DNA from: Clostridia bacterium
Lineage (GTDB): Bacteria > Bacillota > Clostridia > Peptostreptococcales > Anaerovoracaceae
Direction: 5' to 3'
Assembly (NCBI GenBank): GCA_910575405.1
Contig: CAJTER010000004.1
Location: forward strand, 83,002-147,001
Length of the DNA stretch: 64,000 bases
Shown: positions 42,350 to 54,098 of the stretch, in pieces
Position numbering within the stretch: position 1 is the first letter of the stretch
How the letters are laid out: each line of letters begins with the position of its first letter
Notes under the pieces: generated by a model
Told to the model about the DNA's origin: nothing
Seen by the model: the letters and a program-made list of their open reading frames with translations, nothing else
Databases searched by the model: none
Translations under genes and position numbers: made by a program

Positions 42350-43385
42350 CCTTACCTCCTCCTGACAGTTTAAATGTGTTGCTTATATTCTCTGTTAAAA
42401 ATTCAACGACTGAAGTGATTTCTCCATATCGCATTCTAGTCGGACCGATTACGCCGATCTTTCCTGCCAACTTGCCGTCTACATGGTATGTAGCGGTAAT
42501 CAAGCTGCAGTCCTGCATGATATCTTCTGCATTCTCTTTTCCTATAGTGATAATCACGCCATTGTCCCTGTTAATGAGGGTTTTTGTGAAATCCTCTTTC
42601 TTTCCCAACATTTCCAGGAACATCTTTGCTTTATCAATATTGTTATATTCCGGTATGGAAAATATATTTGTAAGCCCATCCATGTACAAATTGACGTTTA
42701 GCATTTCTTCCAAAGTACGGATAAATTTGGGCATTACATTCTTTGCCAAAGCGCCCATGGCCTCAATATCTGACTCAAAGGTTTCGATAATATCTAGTGT
42801 AAGAGCTTCGCTGAGGGTCTTCCCTCTGTAATTATAGGTCATATTTTTGGCTAAAAGCTCCAGACCTTCTTCTGTATAAGGTGATTTAATTTTCAATGCA
42901 GTATTTGAAACCTTGCCGCTGTGGGACACAATCATCAGTACAACCGTATCCTCATCCACAGGCAGCAGATTGATGTATTTTAACGTGTCCTCATCGGGAG
43001 ATGGTGTGAGTGCAAAGGAAGTCAGGTTTGTAATTTCCGACAAAATCTTCGCCGCGTGCTGTACTGTTTTTTCCAGCTCCGTTACATTTTCGTAGAGCTT
43101 ACTTGCGATTGCATTTTTTTCTTCCTCGGACAGCTCTTTTTTTTTCATCATATCATCTACGTAGAGCCGATATGCACGTTCGGAAGGAACCCGCCCTGCT
43201 GAAGTATGGGGATGTGTCAGAAACCCCATCTCCTCCAAATCCGCCATCTCATTTCGGATGGTGGCGGGACTGATTCCCAAATCAAACTTTTTGGAAAGTG
43301 TCCTGGATCCCACCGGCTCTGCAGTTCGGATAAAGTCGCTTATAATTGCCTGTAATATTCTCAATTTCCGTTCGCTTAGATCCAT
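42342..43385 (-). CDS. hrcA: Heat-inducible transcription repressor HrcA
   Basis: A 347-aa repressor binding CIRCE. MDLSERKLRILQAIISDFIR and GSRTLSKKFDLGISPATIRNEMADLEE form the winged helix; GAF-like and dimerisation parts follow to GEITSVVEFL. The ATG at 43385 follows GGAGG; a start seven codons earlier is rejected because it would lie in the ribosome binding site. Autoregulated through the CIRCE element 15 nt upstream. Confidence 0.97.
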   Translation of the reverse strand: MDLSERKLRILQAIISDFIRTAEPVGSRTLSKKFDLGISPATIRNEMADLEEMGFLTHPHTSAGRVPSERAYRLYVDDMMKKKELSEEEKNAIASKLYENVTELEKTVQHAAKILSEITNLTSFALTPSPDEDTLKYINLLPVDEDTVVLMIVSHSGKVSNTALKIKSPYTEEGLELLAKNMTYNYRGKTLSEALTLDIIETFESDIEAMGALAKNVMPKFIRTLEEMLNVNLYMDGLTNIFSIPEYNNIDKAKMFLEMLGKKEDFTKTLINRDNGVIITIGKENAEDIMQDCSLITATYHVDGKLAGKIGVIGPTRMRYGEITSVVEFLTENISNTFKLSGGGKDD

Positions 43386-43399
43386 ATCTGCCCCTCCTG

Positions 43400-43426
43400 T
43401 TAGCACTCTTTATAACTGAGTGCTAA
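43400..43426. promoter_or_regulatory. CIRCE operator
   Basis: Perfect consensus TTAGCACTC-N9-GAGTGCTAA, between the hrcA promoter and start codon; binding site of HrcA. Confidence 0.97.
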
Positions 43427-43436
43427 TTACAGTTTA

Positions 43437-43465
43437 AATTTACCACTCTTATGTAGTATTGTCAA
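43437..43465 (-). promoter_or_regulatory. Sigma-A promoter of the hrcA-grpE-dnaK-dnaJ operon
   Basis: TTGACA (43460-43465), 17-bp spacer, TAAATT (43437-43442) on the minus strand, directly upstream of CIRCE. Confidence 0.85.
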
Positions 43466-43538
43466 CATCGTTTTAGAAAATTTCTCGAAAATTTTATGAA
43501 AAACTCAGTTTCTACAGGGCTTTTGCCATATCTGCCTC

Positions 43539-44417
43539 TTATCCCCGGATCATTTGAAACAAATTCTGGTAGTAATCAGAAAAAATACTGCCCCTCCGCC
43601 AAATGAATGTGAAATCATGGGTCACATAAAAATCTTCCAAAGGGATTGAAACCAATTTCCCCTCTTCTAGTTCTTGTCTGACTGCCCGTTCATAAAGAAA
43701 GGTAATGCCGCAGCCTTCCTCGATCAGGGCTTTAATGGCGCTGATATTGCTGATTTCCGCGACATTCTCATAGTCTTCTAGCTGAAAATTGCGGCTTTCC
43801 AGATATCGCTCGAATATTTCCCGCGTCCCTGAACCTGCCTCCCGAATAATCAGCCTTTCTGAAAACGTGTCTTCTATTCGGGTCAGCTTTCTTTGGGGCA
43901 CATAAGTTTGTCCGTGTACAGCAATATATTTTTCTGTAGAATATACAAGACTGTCATATTCCTTTTTGGCAAAGAAACCTTCCACCAGGGCAAAATCCAG
44001 CTCTCCGCTGCTGAGCTTCTTTAACAGCTCCTGTGTATTGGCTACTGTCATCTTAATATTGACCTGCGGATAGAGCCTGAGAAATCTTGCCACAGGCTTT
44101 GGCATGACAAATTCTCCTACGGTCAGAGTTACGCCGAAGGTCAGGGATGCCTTCTGTCCCCGCAGCTCTTTCAAACGCCCCTGAAGATGTATGTCATCAT
44201 GGAGCATGGTAGTTGCAACCCCATGAAGCAGCGCTCCGGCTTCTGTCAGTCTGATTTTCTTATTTTTATAGTCAAACAGTTTGATTCCGTAAAGCTCCTC
44301 CAGATAACGGATATGCTGTGAAACAGCCGGCTGTGTTATATTCAGCTCTTCTGCGGCTCTGGTAAAATTCATGTGTTTGCACACAGCTAAAAATGTATGA
44401 ACTCGAAAATCCAGCAT
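43539..44417 (-). CDS. LysR family transcriptional regulator
   Basis: A 292-aa regulator: HTH FLAVCKHMNFTRAAEELNIT, QPAVSQHIRYLEELYGIKLF; effector domain from about 90 (LTFGVTLTVGEFVMP). Related to the CysB/YeiE-like activators that sit beside YeiH permeases. Divergent from yeiH, with an AT-rich palindrome between. Sulfur-compound effector is an inference from the neighbour. Confidence 0.9.
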   Translation of the reverse strand: MLDFRVHTFLAVCKHMNFTRAAEELNITQPAVSQHIRYLEELYGIKLFDYKNKKIRLTEAGALLHGVATTMLHDDIHLQGRLKELRGQKASLTFGVTLTVGEFVMPKPVARFLRLYPQVNIKMTVANTQELLKKLSSGELDFALVEGFFAKKEYDSLVYSTEKYIAVHGQTYVPQRKLTRIEDTFSERLIIREAGSGTREIFERYLESRNFQLEDYENVAEISNISAIKALIEEGCGITFLYERAVRQELEEGKLVSIPLEDFYVTHDFTFIWRRGSIFSDYYQNLFQMIRG

Positions 44418-44513
44418 AAAACTTCCTCCTCATCCTTTCATTTATGAAAACGGCCGGCTCTGCCAGATTTCTGATGAAAGGCAGCCCTGCTGATATACAA
44501 GAAATATCATAAC

Positions 44514-44539
44514 ATATATTTATTTATTAATAAATATAT
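44514..44539. promoter_or_regulatory. Palindrome between lysR and yeiH, candidate LysR operator
   Basis: ATATATTTATT-TATT-AATAAATATAT, perfect 11-bp arms, about 75 bp before yeiH. Sequence is AT-only, so chance is a real possibility. Confidence 0.35.
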
Positions 44540-44614
44540 ATAATTTTATTTTATTTTTAATTGGTGGCATAATATACCATAGTAATAATAGAAACTTAGA
44601 AATGAGGTATGAAT

Positions 44615-45640
44615 ATGGACTTTATGAAAAAAACGGTACCTGGCCTTCTCGTCTGTCTGATCATTGCGGTTCCCGCATGGCTGTTAGGACGCGCGTTTCC
44701 TATTATCGGCGGGCCGGTATTCGGTATTCTGTTTGGAATGATTCTCGCACTGTTTAAGAGGCCGGAAATTCTCACAGGAGGAATTAAATTTACATCAAAA
44801 AAAATCCTCCAGTGGTCGATTATCCTGCTTGGCTTTGAAATGAATCTGTTTAATGTCATCAAAGTCGGCGGTCAGTCCCTGTTAGTTATGATCTTCACTC
44901 TGACCTCCGCCTTTCTCACCGCTTATTTCATTGGAAAAGCCATGAAAATAGAGGCTAAGACTACGACTCTTATTGGTGTTGGCACTTCCATCTGCGGCGG
45001 CTCTGCCATTGCTGCTACAGCGCCTGTCATTCAGGCAGATGATGAAGAGGTCGCTCAGGCTATTTCCACTATCTTTCTATTTAATATCATTGCCGTATTT
45101 ATTTTCCCGCCCCTAGGACATCTCCTTGGCCTTACGGACACCGGTTTTGGTATGTGGGCTGGAACGGCTATTAACGATACTTCATCTGTCGTAGCTGCGG
45201 GCGCCTCCTGGAGCGCTGCCTCAGGAAACAATACAGCTCTTGCTTTCGCTACGATTGTAAAGCTTACCAGGACGCTCATGATCGTCCCTATTACCCTGGT
45301 TCTTGCTGTTTATACGACGAAAAAAATGGTCAAATCGCAGGAAGCCAGCGGGAGCGCGGATAAGAATTACAGCATCACGAAAATTTTCCCCTGGTTTGTG
45401 CTGGGGTTTGTGCTGACTGCTGTCATCAATACCTTTCTGCCGCTGCCGGAGGGGCTGCCGGAGCTGCTGGTTACCATCGGAAAGTTTATGATCGTCATGG
45501 CCATGACCGCCATTGGGCTGAATACGGATCTGAAAAAGCTGTTGACAAACGGGCTGAAGCCTATCGGGCTTGGGCTCTGCTGCTGGTTTGTAGTGGCGAT
45601 TGTTTCGCTGATCGTACAGCATTTTATCGGCATGCTGTAG
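44615..45640 (+). CDS. YeiH family membrane transporter (UPF0324)
   Basis: A 341-aa, about 10-span protein: PGLLVCLIIAVPAWLLGRAF, GVGTSICGGSAIAATAPVIQ (family signature), WAGTAINDTSSVVAAGASWS and MAMTAIGLNTDLKKLL. Often annotated as a putative sulfate exporter; the substrate is not firmly known. ATG 44615 sits 7 nt after GAGG; the ATG two codons earlier touches it. Confidence 0.88.
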   Translation: MDFMKKTVPGLLVCLIIAVPAWLLGRAFPIIGGPVFGILFGMILALFKRPEILTGGIKFTSKKILQWSIILLGFEMNLFNVIKVGGQSLLVMIFTLTSAFLTAYFIGKAMKIEAKTTTLIGVGTSICGGSAIAATAPVIQADDEEVAQAISTIFLFNIIAVFIFPPLGHLLGLTDTGFGMWAGTAINDTSSVVAAGASWSAASGNNTALAFATIVKLTRTLMIVPITLVLAVYTTKKMVKSQEASGSADKNYSITKIFPWFVLGFVLTAVINTFLPLPEGLPELLVTIGKFMIVMAMTAIGLNTDLKKLLTNGLKPIGLGLCCWFVVAIVSLIVQHFIGML

Positions 45641-45675
45641 GGGTTTTACAGCAGAGCAATCAAGCTTGCGATTTT

Positions 45676-45732
45676 AAAAAAAGCTTTCTTCCGGAAATAG
45701 ATGGAATTCTATTTCCGAAAAGAAAGCTTTTC
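45676..45732 (+). terminator. Strong hairpin terminator after yeiH
   Basis: AAAAGCTTTCTT...GGAAATAG / CTATTTCC...AAGAAAGCTTTT, two stacked stems ending in TTTT. Symmetric, so it probably also serves the converging acyltransferase gene. Confidence 0.8.
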
Positions 45733-45800
45733 TGTTTCTAAGCAAATAGTTCTGTTATTTTTCACTTGCGTTCATAAAGCTATGTAAAACTCCCTTGGGT

Positions 45801-46988
45801 TTATTCTTTTTTCGCGGGATTTTCCTCTGCCGAAGCTCCGGCCTGGGCTGCCGGTTCTGCTTTTGCTTTTTCCCCGGCCTGAGCCGCCGCTTCTGCTGCC
45901 GCCTGCTCTTTCAGCATTTTATCCCGATTGGTCTCAATACCCAGCACGAATTTTATAAAACGCTTGATATTAAGGTAAACCTTGTCGTAAAGGAAGTCGA
46001 AAATCCAGTTATATCCCTTGGAAACCGGTGGGCTGGAAAATATAACGACGCACAGGGATGCTGCCGCAAAAAGACTGATGTAATATACCACCCAGTTCGC
46101 GTCCGGAAGATCGTACTTTTTAATAACCTGCCGTACCACCAGATGGAGGATATAGACCGACATGGTATTCATACCTACATAGGTCAGGTAGTTCTTGCCT
46201 TTTGGCAGGATATTGAGCATGAGCACGATCCAGGCGCAGGGGATGATAAAATCCACGATACGCATGATAATGTCCAAATACCACGGCACTCCGAAATTTG
46301 CTCCAGGTCCTCTCAAAAGGTAAAATTCCACGGGCACAACTCTATAAAAGGCCAGCGCGATATTGATGCCCACTAAAACGATTGCCAGAATGACGCAGTG
46401 CCAGGTTTTCAGGCTCTGAATCTTTGCAATATGCTCCTTTGTGCAGAAATAGCCGATCATAAAGAAGGGGAAGTAGGAAACCATGCGTCCCAGCGCAAGA
46501 GTCCCGTCCAGCCAGGGAATCAGCCCTGCAAAGAGGTAAATGATAATGCTGATTTGCAGAATGTACTTGCTTTTTACCAGATCCACTAGCAGGAACCGGT
46601 ATACGAAAAGGGCTACCAGATACCAGAGCGCCAGCGGCGGATCGATCCAGCTCATGGTGGCGTTTCCATAGAGGAGCCAGCGCACGCCGTAGAAAAAGGG
46701 CACTAAGAGAATGTAGGGAAAGAGGAACGTCTTAAAGGCCGTTTCCCGCGCCCTCTGAGGTCTCTTGGAAAAATATCCGGACAGGAACACAAATGCCTGC
46801 ATTACAAATACATTGATGGTTATGTAGACAACTCCGCCCAGCGAACTTTGTGAAAAATGTCCGCCTACCATTGTAAAATGAGAAATCGGAATCGTCCAGA
46901 TGAGAATACCCCGAAACGTATCAAAGAAATAGCTTCGTTCTTTTTTGCCTGCCTTAGGCGCTGCGTTGTTTAGTGTTTCATTTGCCAT
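45801..46988 (-). CDS. Acyltransferase 3 family membrane protein
   Basis: A 395-aa protein with about 10 spans: YFFDTFRGILIWTIPISHF (the family's catalytic-type R and H after the first helix), VFVMQAFVFLSGYFSKRP and NYLTYVGMNTMSVYILHLVV. Transfers acyl groups to extracytoplasmic carbohydrates or wall glycan; acceptor unknown. The last 35 residues are an Ala/Glu/Lys-rich tail (AAAEAAAQAGEKAKAEPAAQ) not usual in the family. Start ATG 46988 follows AAGGTGAAGG; 12 nt after glpK. Confidence 0.87.
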   Translation of the reverse strand: MANETLNNAAPKAGKKERSYFFDTFRGILIWTIPISHFTMVGGHFSQSSLGGVVYITINVFVMQAFVFLSGYFSKRPQRARETAFKTFLFPYILLVPFFYGVRWLLYGNATMSWIDPPLALWYLVALFVYRFLLVDLVKSKYILQISIIIYLFAGLIPWLDGTLALGRMVSYFPFFMIGYFCTKEHIAKIQSLKTWHCVILAIVLVGINIALAFYRVVPVEFYLLRGPGANFGVPWYLDIIMRIVDFIIPCAWIVLMLNILPKGKNYLTYVGMNTMSVYILHLVVRQVIKKYDLPDANWVVYYISLFAAASLCVVIFSSPPVSKGYNWIFDFLYDKVYLNIKRFIKFVLGIETNRDKMLKEQAAAEAAAQAGEKAKAEPAAQAGASAEENPAKKE

Positions 46989-47000
46989 GACCTTCACCTT

Positions 47001-49661
<2,661 letters not shown>

Positions 49662-49675
<14 letters not shown>

Positions 49676-51473
49676 CGTATTTGAGGACTGCTGTAAATGC
49701 TTCCTGCGGCACCTCTACTTTACCGAACTGGCGCATCCTCTTTTTGCCTTCCTTTTGTTTTTCCAGCAGCTTTTTCTTTCGCGAAATATCGCCGCCATAG
49801 CATTTGGCAATCACATCCTTGCGGTAGGCCCGCACCGTTTCCCTGGCAATGACCTTCTGTCCGATAGCCGCCTGAATGGGTACTTCAAACTGGTGCATAG
49901 GGATGACTTCTTTCAGCTTTTCGCAGACAAAGCGTCCCCTGGACTGAGCCTTGGTTTCGTGGACAATCATGGAAAAGGCATCAACCAGCTCTTTGTTCAG
50001 CAGCACGTCCATCTTAACGACCCGCGATTTTTCGTAACGCACAAATTCGTAATCCAGGGAACCGTAGCCTCTTGTCTTGGATTTCAGCGCGTCAAAGAAG
50101 TCGTAAATAACCTCGTTTAAGGGCATTTCATAATGAAGCTGTACCCGGTTTTCCGTAATATATTCCATATGGAGCATTTTCCCCCGCCGATCCTGGCAGA
50201 TTTCCATAATATTTCCTACATAATCCTTTGGAATCATAATGTCAGCCTTTACAATCGGCTCCTCAATGTGATCGATTTCTGCCGCATCCGGAAGATTGGA
50301 AGGATTCTGCACCATCTCTTCCTTTCCATTTGTAAGCACCACCTTGTAAATAACGCTGGGGGAAGTGGTGATAACCGCAAGATCAAACTCCCGCTCCAGC
50401 CGCTCTACGATGATTTCCATGTGAAGCAGTCCTAAAAAGCCGCAGCGAAATCCAAACCCCAGAGCAGTCGATGTTTCCGGTTCAAAATGGAAGGCCGCGT
50501 CGTTTACCTGCAGCTTTTCCAGGGCATCCTTTACATTTTCGTATTTTTCGCCTTCCGCCGGGTAGATGCCGCAGTATACCATGGGCTGAACCTTTTTGTA
50601 GCCTGGAAGGGGCTGCTCTGTAGGTTCTGCATCCAGTGTAATGGTATCGCCTACGCGAGCGTCTGCAACCTGTTTGATGCTGGCGCAGATGTATCCTACT
50701 TCACCTGCCCGCAGCTCTTTGCAGGGTACGTGGCCGGGAGAATAAATTCCAACTTCTGTAACCTCGTATTTTTTCCCCGTGTTCATCAGGCGAATCATAT
50801 TCCCGGTCTTGACCTTGCCGTCAAAGACTCTGGTATAGATTACAACGCCTTTGTAATTGTCATAGTATGAGTCAAAGATAAGCGCCTTGAGCCTTGCACC
50901 TTCATCTCCTGCAGGCGCCGGGATTTTGTGGACAATTTCCTCCAGCAGGTCTTCAATACCGATGCCTTCCTTGGCGGAAACCAGCGGAGCCTCAGAAGCG
51001 TCGATGCCAATTACATCCTCCACCTCTTCCTTGACTTCATCCGGCCGTGCGCTTGCCAGATCGATTTTATTTAAGACCGGCAGAATTTCCAGATCCTCAT
51101 CCAGAGCCAGATATACGTTGGCCAGAGTCTGCGCCTCCACTCCCTGGGTGGCGTCTACTACGAGAACGGCTCCTTCACAGGCTGCCAGACTGCGAGATAC
51201 TTCGTATGTAAAGTCTACATGTCCCGGTGTATCAATGAGATTGAGGATATATTCCTCTCCATCCTTTGCTTTATATACGAGGCGGGTTGTCTGAAGCTTT
51301 ATGGTAATGCCCCGTTCCCGCTCCAGCTCCATGTTGTCCAGGAACTGTTCCTTCATATCCCTCTGGGAAACAAGGCCGGTTCGTTCAATAATCCTGTCCG
51401 CCAGAGTCGATTTGCCGTGATCGATGTGGGCAATAATGCTGAAATTTCTGATATATTTCTGGTATGCGTTCAT
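49662..51473 (-). CDS. lepA: Elongation factor 4 (LepA)
   Basis: A 603-aa GTPase: [20 protein letters not shown] (P-loop), [31 protein letters not shown]; LepA-specific C-terminal domain ending [15 protein letters not shown]. Back-translocates or remodels stalled ribosomes. ATG 51473 behind GAGGAG, not the ATG six codons earlier. Confidence 0.97.
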
Positions 51474-51551
51474 ATTCTCCTCGCTTTGCAATCTTTTCTT
51501 CCTAAACCATTTTACTTGAAATACGGTTCGAATTCAAGGATTAATCACGTC

Positions 51552-51737
51552 TTAACGGCCTGCTTTTCCTTCCAGCCCGAAAAAGCAGAATTCCACGCCT
51601 CCATCTTCTGCTTTGTGCAGAGAAAGTCCGGCCTGACCTCCCAGACCGGTTCGTTCCCTGCACACCTGATCCACGGTAATCAGCGCGCCTGTTCCCAGAA
51701 AAAACACCATAAAAACTGCGATCCATTTTTTAAGCAA
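51552..51737 (-). CDS. Small secreted or membrane-anchored protein
   Basis: A 61-aa frame starting at TTG 6 nt after GGGAG. LKKWIAVFMVFFLGTGALIT is a signal/anchor helix; the rest is Gly-rich with two Cys (VCRERTG, FCFFGLEG). Lies between spoIIP and lepA, where clostridial genomes often hold a small ORF. A competing overlapping frame is frameshifted and lacks a ribosome binding site. Possibly sporulation-linked by position only. Confidence 0.6.
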   Translation of the reverse strand: MLKKWIAVFMVFFLGTGALITVDQVCRERTGLGGQAGLSLHKAEDGGVEFCFFGLEGKAGR

Positions 51738-51756
51738 TCTGCTCTCCCTCTTTTCT

Positions 51757-52662
51757 CTACTGTTCGTCTTCTATTACAGCCGCCAGAACGTGCGCAAAAT
51801 ATGTTCCAGTTGCTCTGACTTCTTCTATTTTGTTTTGATTATTGCCGATTTCCAGCAGCAGATACTTATCTGCTATGTATTCGTTATAGCGATATTCTTT
51901 TTTGATGATCCGCCCTTCAAAGCCTGGATACATGGAACCGGCCTTTTGGTTTATTTTTTTGGCGTAGCTCAGCAGTTTGCTGTAGTTCGCATTGTTCTGC
52001 CCGATTACCAAGCCAAACTTTGCTACGGTTTTCCCTTTAATGGTTGTTGTTTTTCCTACATTGCCTGAATAGGCGGCCGCGTCACGGTGAAGATCAATGA
52101 TATATTTCGCGGTGGGATATTTTTTCTGCAGGGCAGTGACGGTTTCCAGTGAGCGATCATACGACTGGTTATAGGATGGTCGATCGTGGATGGTTTTGTC
52201 ATGTACCACGCCAATGCCAAGCTTGTTCAGCTCTTTTGTCATTTTGTTTCCTACATCCCGGACCGTGCCCTCTTCCTTTTCCCTATGAAAGTTACTTTCC
52301 GAATAAGGCTGATAAGACTCGGTACTGTGGGTATGATAAATAATGACAAGTGGTTTTTTATTGTCTGCCTTCTTTTTGTCTTTCGTTTCTTCTGACGCCT
52401 TTTCCGTTTCCTTTGGTTTTTCATCCTGTGTCTCTTTTGGTTTCGTTTCCTCTGCTGCTTTCCGCGCGGTCCTTGTCTCATCAGCCTCTTTTTCTACTCC
52501 ACAGCTGATAGCAGGAAAGACCTGTGATACACACAGCTTTCCCAGCTCTCCGCTGTCCACCTTCAGTTCCGGCAGGCTGCCTTCTCCCAGGCGCTGCCAA
52601 AAGAACAGGGTGGAAACAATAAAGCATAAGGCACATATCAGAGCCAGTGTTTTTGTCTTCAT
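51757..52662 (-). CDS. spoIIP: Stage II sporulation protein P
   Basis: A 301-aa membrane-anchored amidase/endopeptidase that cuts septal peptidoglycan during engulfment. Signal anchor (LALICALCFIVSTLFFWQR), a Lys/Glu-rich linker (about 60-105, TEKASEETKDKKKADNKK), then the SpoIIP domain: IIYHTHSTESYQPY, YIIDLHRDA and LLEIGNNQNKIEEV. ATG 52662, 6 nt after GGAGG, preferred to the ATG directly abutting it. Confidence 0.93.
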   Translation of the reverse strand: MKTKTLALICALCFIVSTLFFWQRLGEGSLPELKVDSGELGKLCVSQVFPAISCGVEKEADETRTARKAAEETKPKETQDEKPKETEKASEETKDKKKADNKKPLVIIYHTHSTESYQPYSESNFHREKEEGTVRDVGNKMTKELNKLGIGVVHDKTIHDRPSYNQSYDRSLETVTALQKKYPTAKYIIDLHRDAAAYSGNVGKTTTIKGKTVAKFGLVIGQNNANYSKLLSYAKKINQKAGSMYPGFEGRIIKKEYRYNEYIADKYLLLEIGNNQNKIEEVRATGTYFAHVLAAVIEDEQ

Positions 52663-52684
52663 GTTCATCCTCCATATGTTGCTC

Positions 52685-53572
52685 TTACGAATATATGCCG
52701 GGATGGAGCGTTTTATTTATACCATTTGAAAGAATATCGGAAAAATCTTTTATAATCTGATCAATGTCTGTGGAGGTCACGATCATGTCCTGACCTTTTT
52801 CTTCAATATATCGCTCGATCTGCTGCGCTTCTTTTATATGCTCCTGCAGCGCTTCCCGCATGATGGTCCGTGAGTCGATGACCGTAGGCACGCCCACCGC
52901 AATCACTCTCCGTCCCAGGGTCTGCTCCGAAAGCCCGGTCCTTACATTTCCCATGCCGCCGCCCGGATCGATGCCCGTGTCATTGATCTGTATGGTGGTG
53001 CTGACCCGTTCGATATTTCTCGCAGCCAGAGAGTCGATGACCAAGACCACCTCCGGATCCGCAAGCTCTGCCGCGCCTTTTATCAGCTCGGCTGTTTCCA
53101 TTCCCGTAGAACCTGTCACCCCAGGAATAAAGCAGCTGACGCAGCTCATTTCATCATCTCCGTCCGCTCCGTAGATAAAAAAGAGATGGCGCGTTACTTT
53201 TACCTTGGAAACCGTAGAAGGGCCTAAGGCATCCGGCGTCACCTTATCGTTTCCCAATCCCACTACCAGAACCTTCAGATGATAATGAAAGGAAATCAGC
53301 TCCGACAGCTCCTTTGCCAGAGCCTTCCCGGCCCGCTCCTTGATGCCTTCCCTCTCATCTAAAATCCCGTCGACTTCAATGGTGATGTAATTTCCTCTGG
53401 GCTTTTCCAGCTGGCGCTCCCCCTGCTCATTCAAAATTTTGATCCTGGTGGCCCGTATATCTTCGTCATAGGTAATCTGCTCCATAACGACGCCTTCGAT
53501 CTCCTCTGCGCTTCCCCGCTCTTCATCCAAAATCTCTTTTCGCTCAATTGCAAGATCTGTTCTGTATTTCAA
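52685..53572 (-). CDS. gpr: Germination protease GPR, apparently without propeptide
   Basis: A 295-aa aspartic-type protease that degrades small acid-soluble spore proteins at germination. Conserved blocks: RTDLAIE at residues 4-10, VVGLGNDKVTPDALGP, VIDSLAARNIERVSTTIQIND, and the end SNGINKTLHPGI; the two catalytic-type Asp lie in TPDALGP and VIDSLAA. B. subtilis GPR has about 13-16 residues before RTDLA that are auto-removed; here TTG 53572 leaves only three, and an in-frame stop lies seven codons upstream. It also lacks a loop of about 60 residues found in Bacillus. Confidence 0.92.
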   Translation of the reverse strand: MKYRTDLAIERKEILDEERGSAEEIEGVVMEQITYDEDIRATRIKILNEQGERQLEKPRGNYITIEVDGILDEREGIKERAGKALAKELSELISFHYHLKVLVVGLGNDKVTPDALGPSTVSKVKVTRHLFFIYGADGDDEMSCVSCFIPGVTGSTGMETAELIKGAAELADPEVVLVIDSLAARNIERVSTTIQINDTGIDPGGGMGNVRTGLSEQTLGRRVIAVGVPTVIDSRTIMREALQEHIKEAQQIERYIEEKGQDMIVTSTDIDQIIKDFSDILSNGINKTLHPGIYS

Positions 53573-53618
53573 TAAAAGTCCCGCCTTTCAAAATTTTATC
53601 TTTTACTTAAGTTTCCCT

Positions 53619-53647
53619 TGCAAAATGCCTTTTATTCATATATACTT
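53619..53647 (+). promoter_or_regulatory. Promoter of rpsT
   Basis: TTGCAA (53619-53624), 17 bp, TATACT (53642-53647), 47 nt before the rpsT start. Confidence 0.75.
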
Positions 53648-53694
53648 GTATTTGCGAATTTAGCTGAAAAATTAAGAAAGTGGGGTAACATTTT

Positions 53695-53967
53695 ATGGCA
53701 AATATTAAATCCGCAAAGAAAAGAATCCGTGTAATCGACAAGAAAACTGCAAGAAACAGAAGGATCAAAGGTCATCTGAAGGCAGTTTTAAAGAACTTTG
53801 ACGCTGCTATCGAAGCTGGCGACATGGACGCTGCTGCTGAAAAGCTGAGACTTGCTGAGAAAAAACTCATGCAGGCTGCCGCAAAGCATACCATTCACAA
53901 GAATGCGGCTTCCAGAAAAGTTTCCAGATTAACAAAGAGATTCAACAAGGCGAAAGCCGCACAGTAA
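53695..53967 (+). CDS. rpsT: 30S ribosomal protein S20
   Basis: A 90-aa basic three-helix protein: MANIKSAKKRIRVIDKKTAR, IKGHLKAVLKNFDAA, HKNAASRKVSRLTKRF. Assembles with 16S rRNA. Divergent from gpr. Confidence 0.98.
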   Translation: MANIKSAKKRIRVIDKKTARNRRIKGHLKAVLKNFDAAIEAGDMDAAAEKLRLAEKKLMQAAAKHTIHKNAASRKVSRLTKRFNKAKAAQ

Positions 53968-54050
53968 AACTCACCCGTCCCCACCCGTGTATAAGTTAAA
54001 TACACAGAAATGAGTAATACCCGGCAGGAAATGTGTCGGGTGCTTGAAAC

Positions 54051-54090
54051 AAAAACGATGGCCAGTGTCTCCCATCGTTTTTTCTTTTTT
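54051..54090. terminator. Bidirectional terminator between rpsT and peptidase M20
   Basis: AAAAACGATGG / CCATCGTTTTTT with 10-nt loop, T run to 54090. Works for rpsT and, by symmetry, for the minus-strand gene ending at 54099. Confidence 0.85.
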
Positions 54091-54098
54091 GTGTTTTA

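Noticed and set aside
51541..51726. Second 61-codon frame between spoIIP and lepA
   Set aside because: Arg/Gly-rich, frameshifted relative to the signal-like protein, no ribosome binding site.
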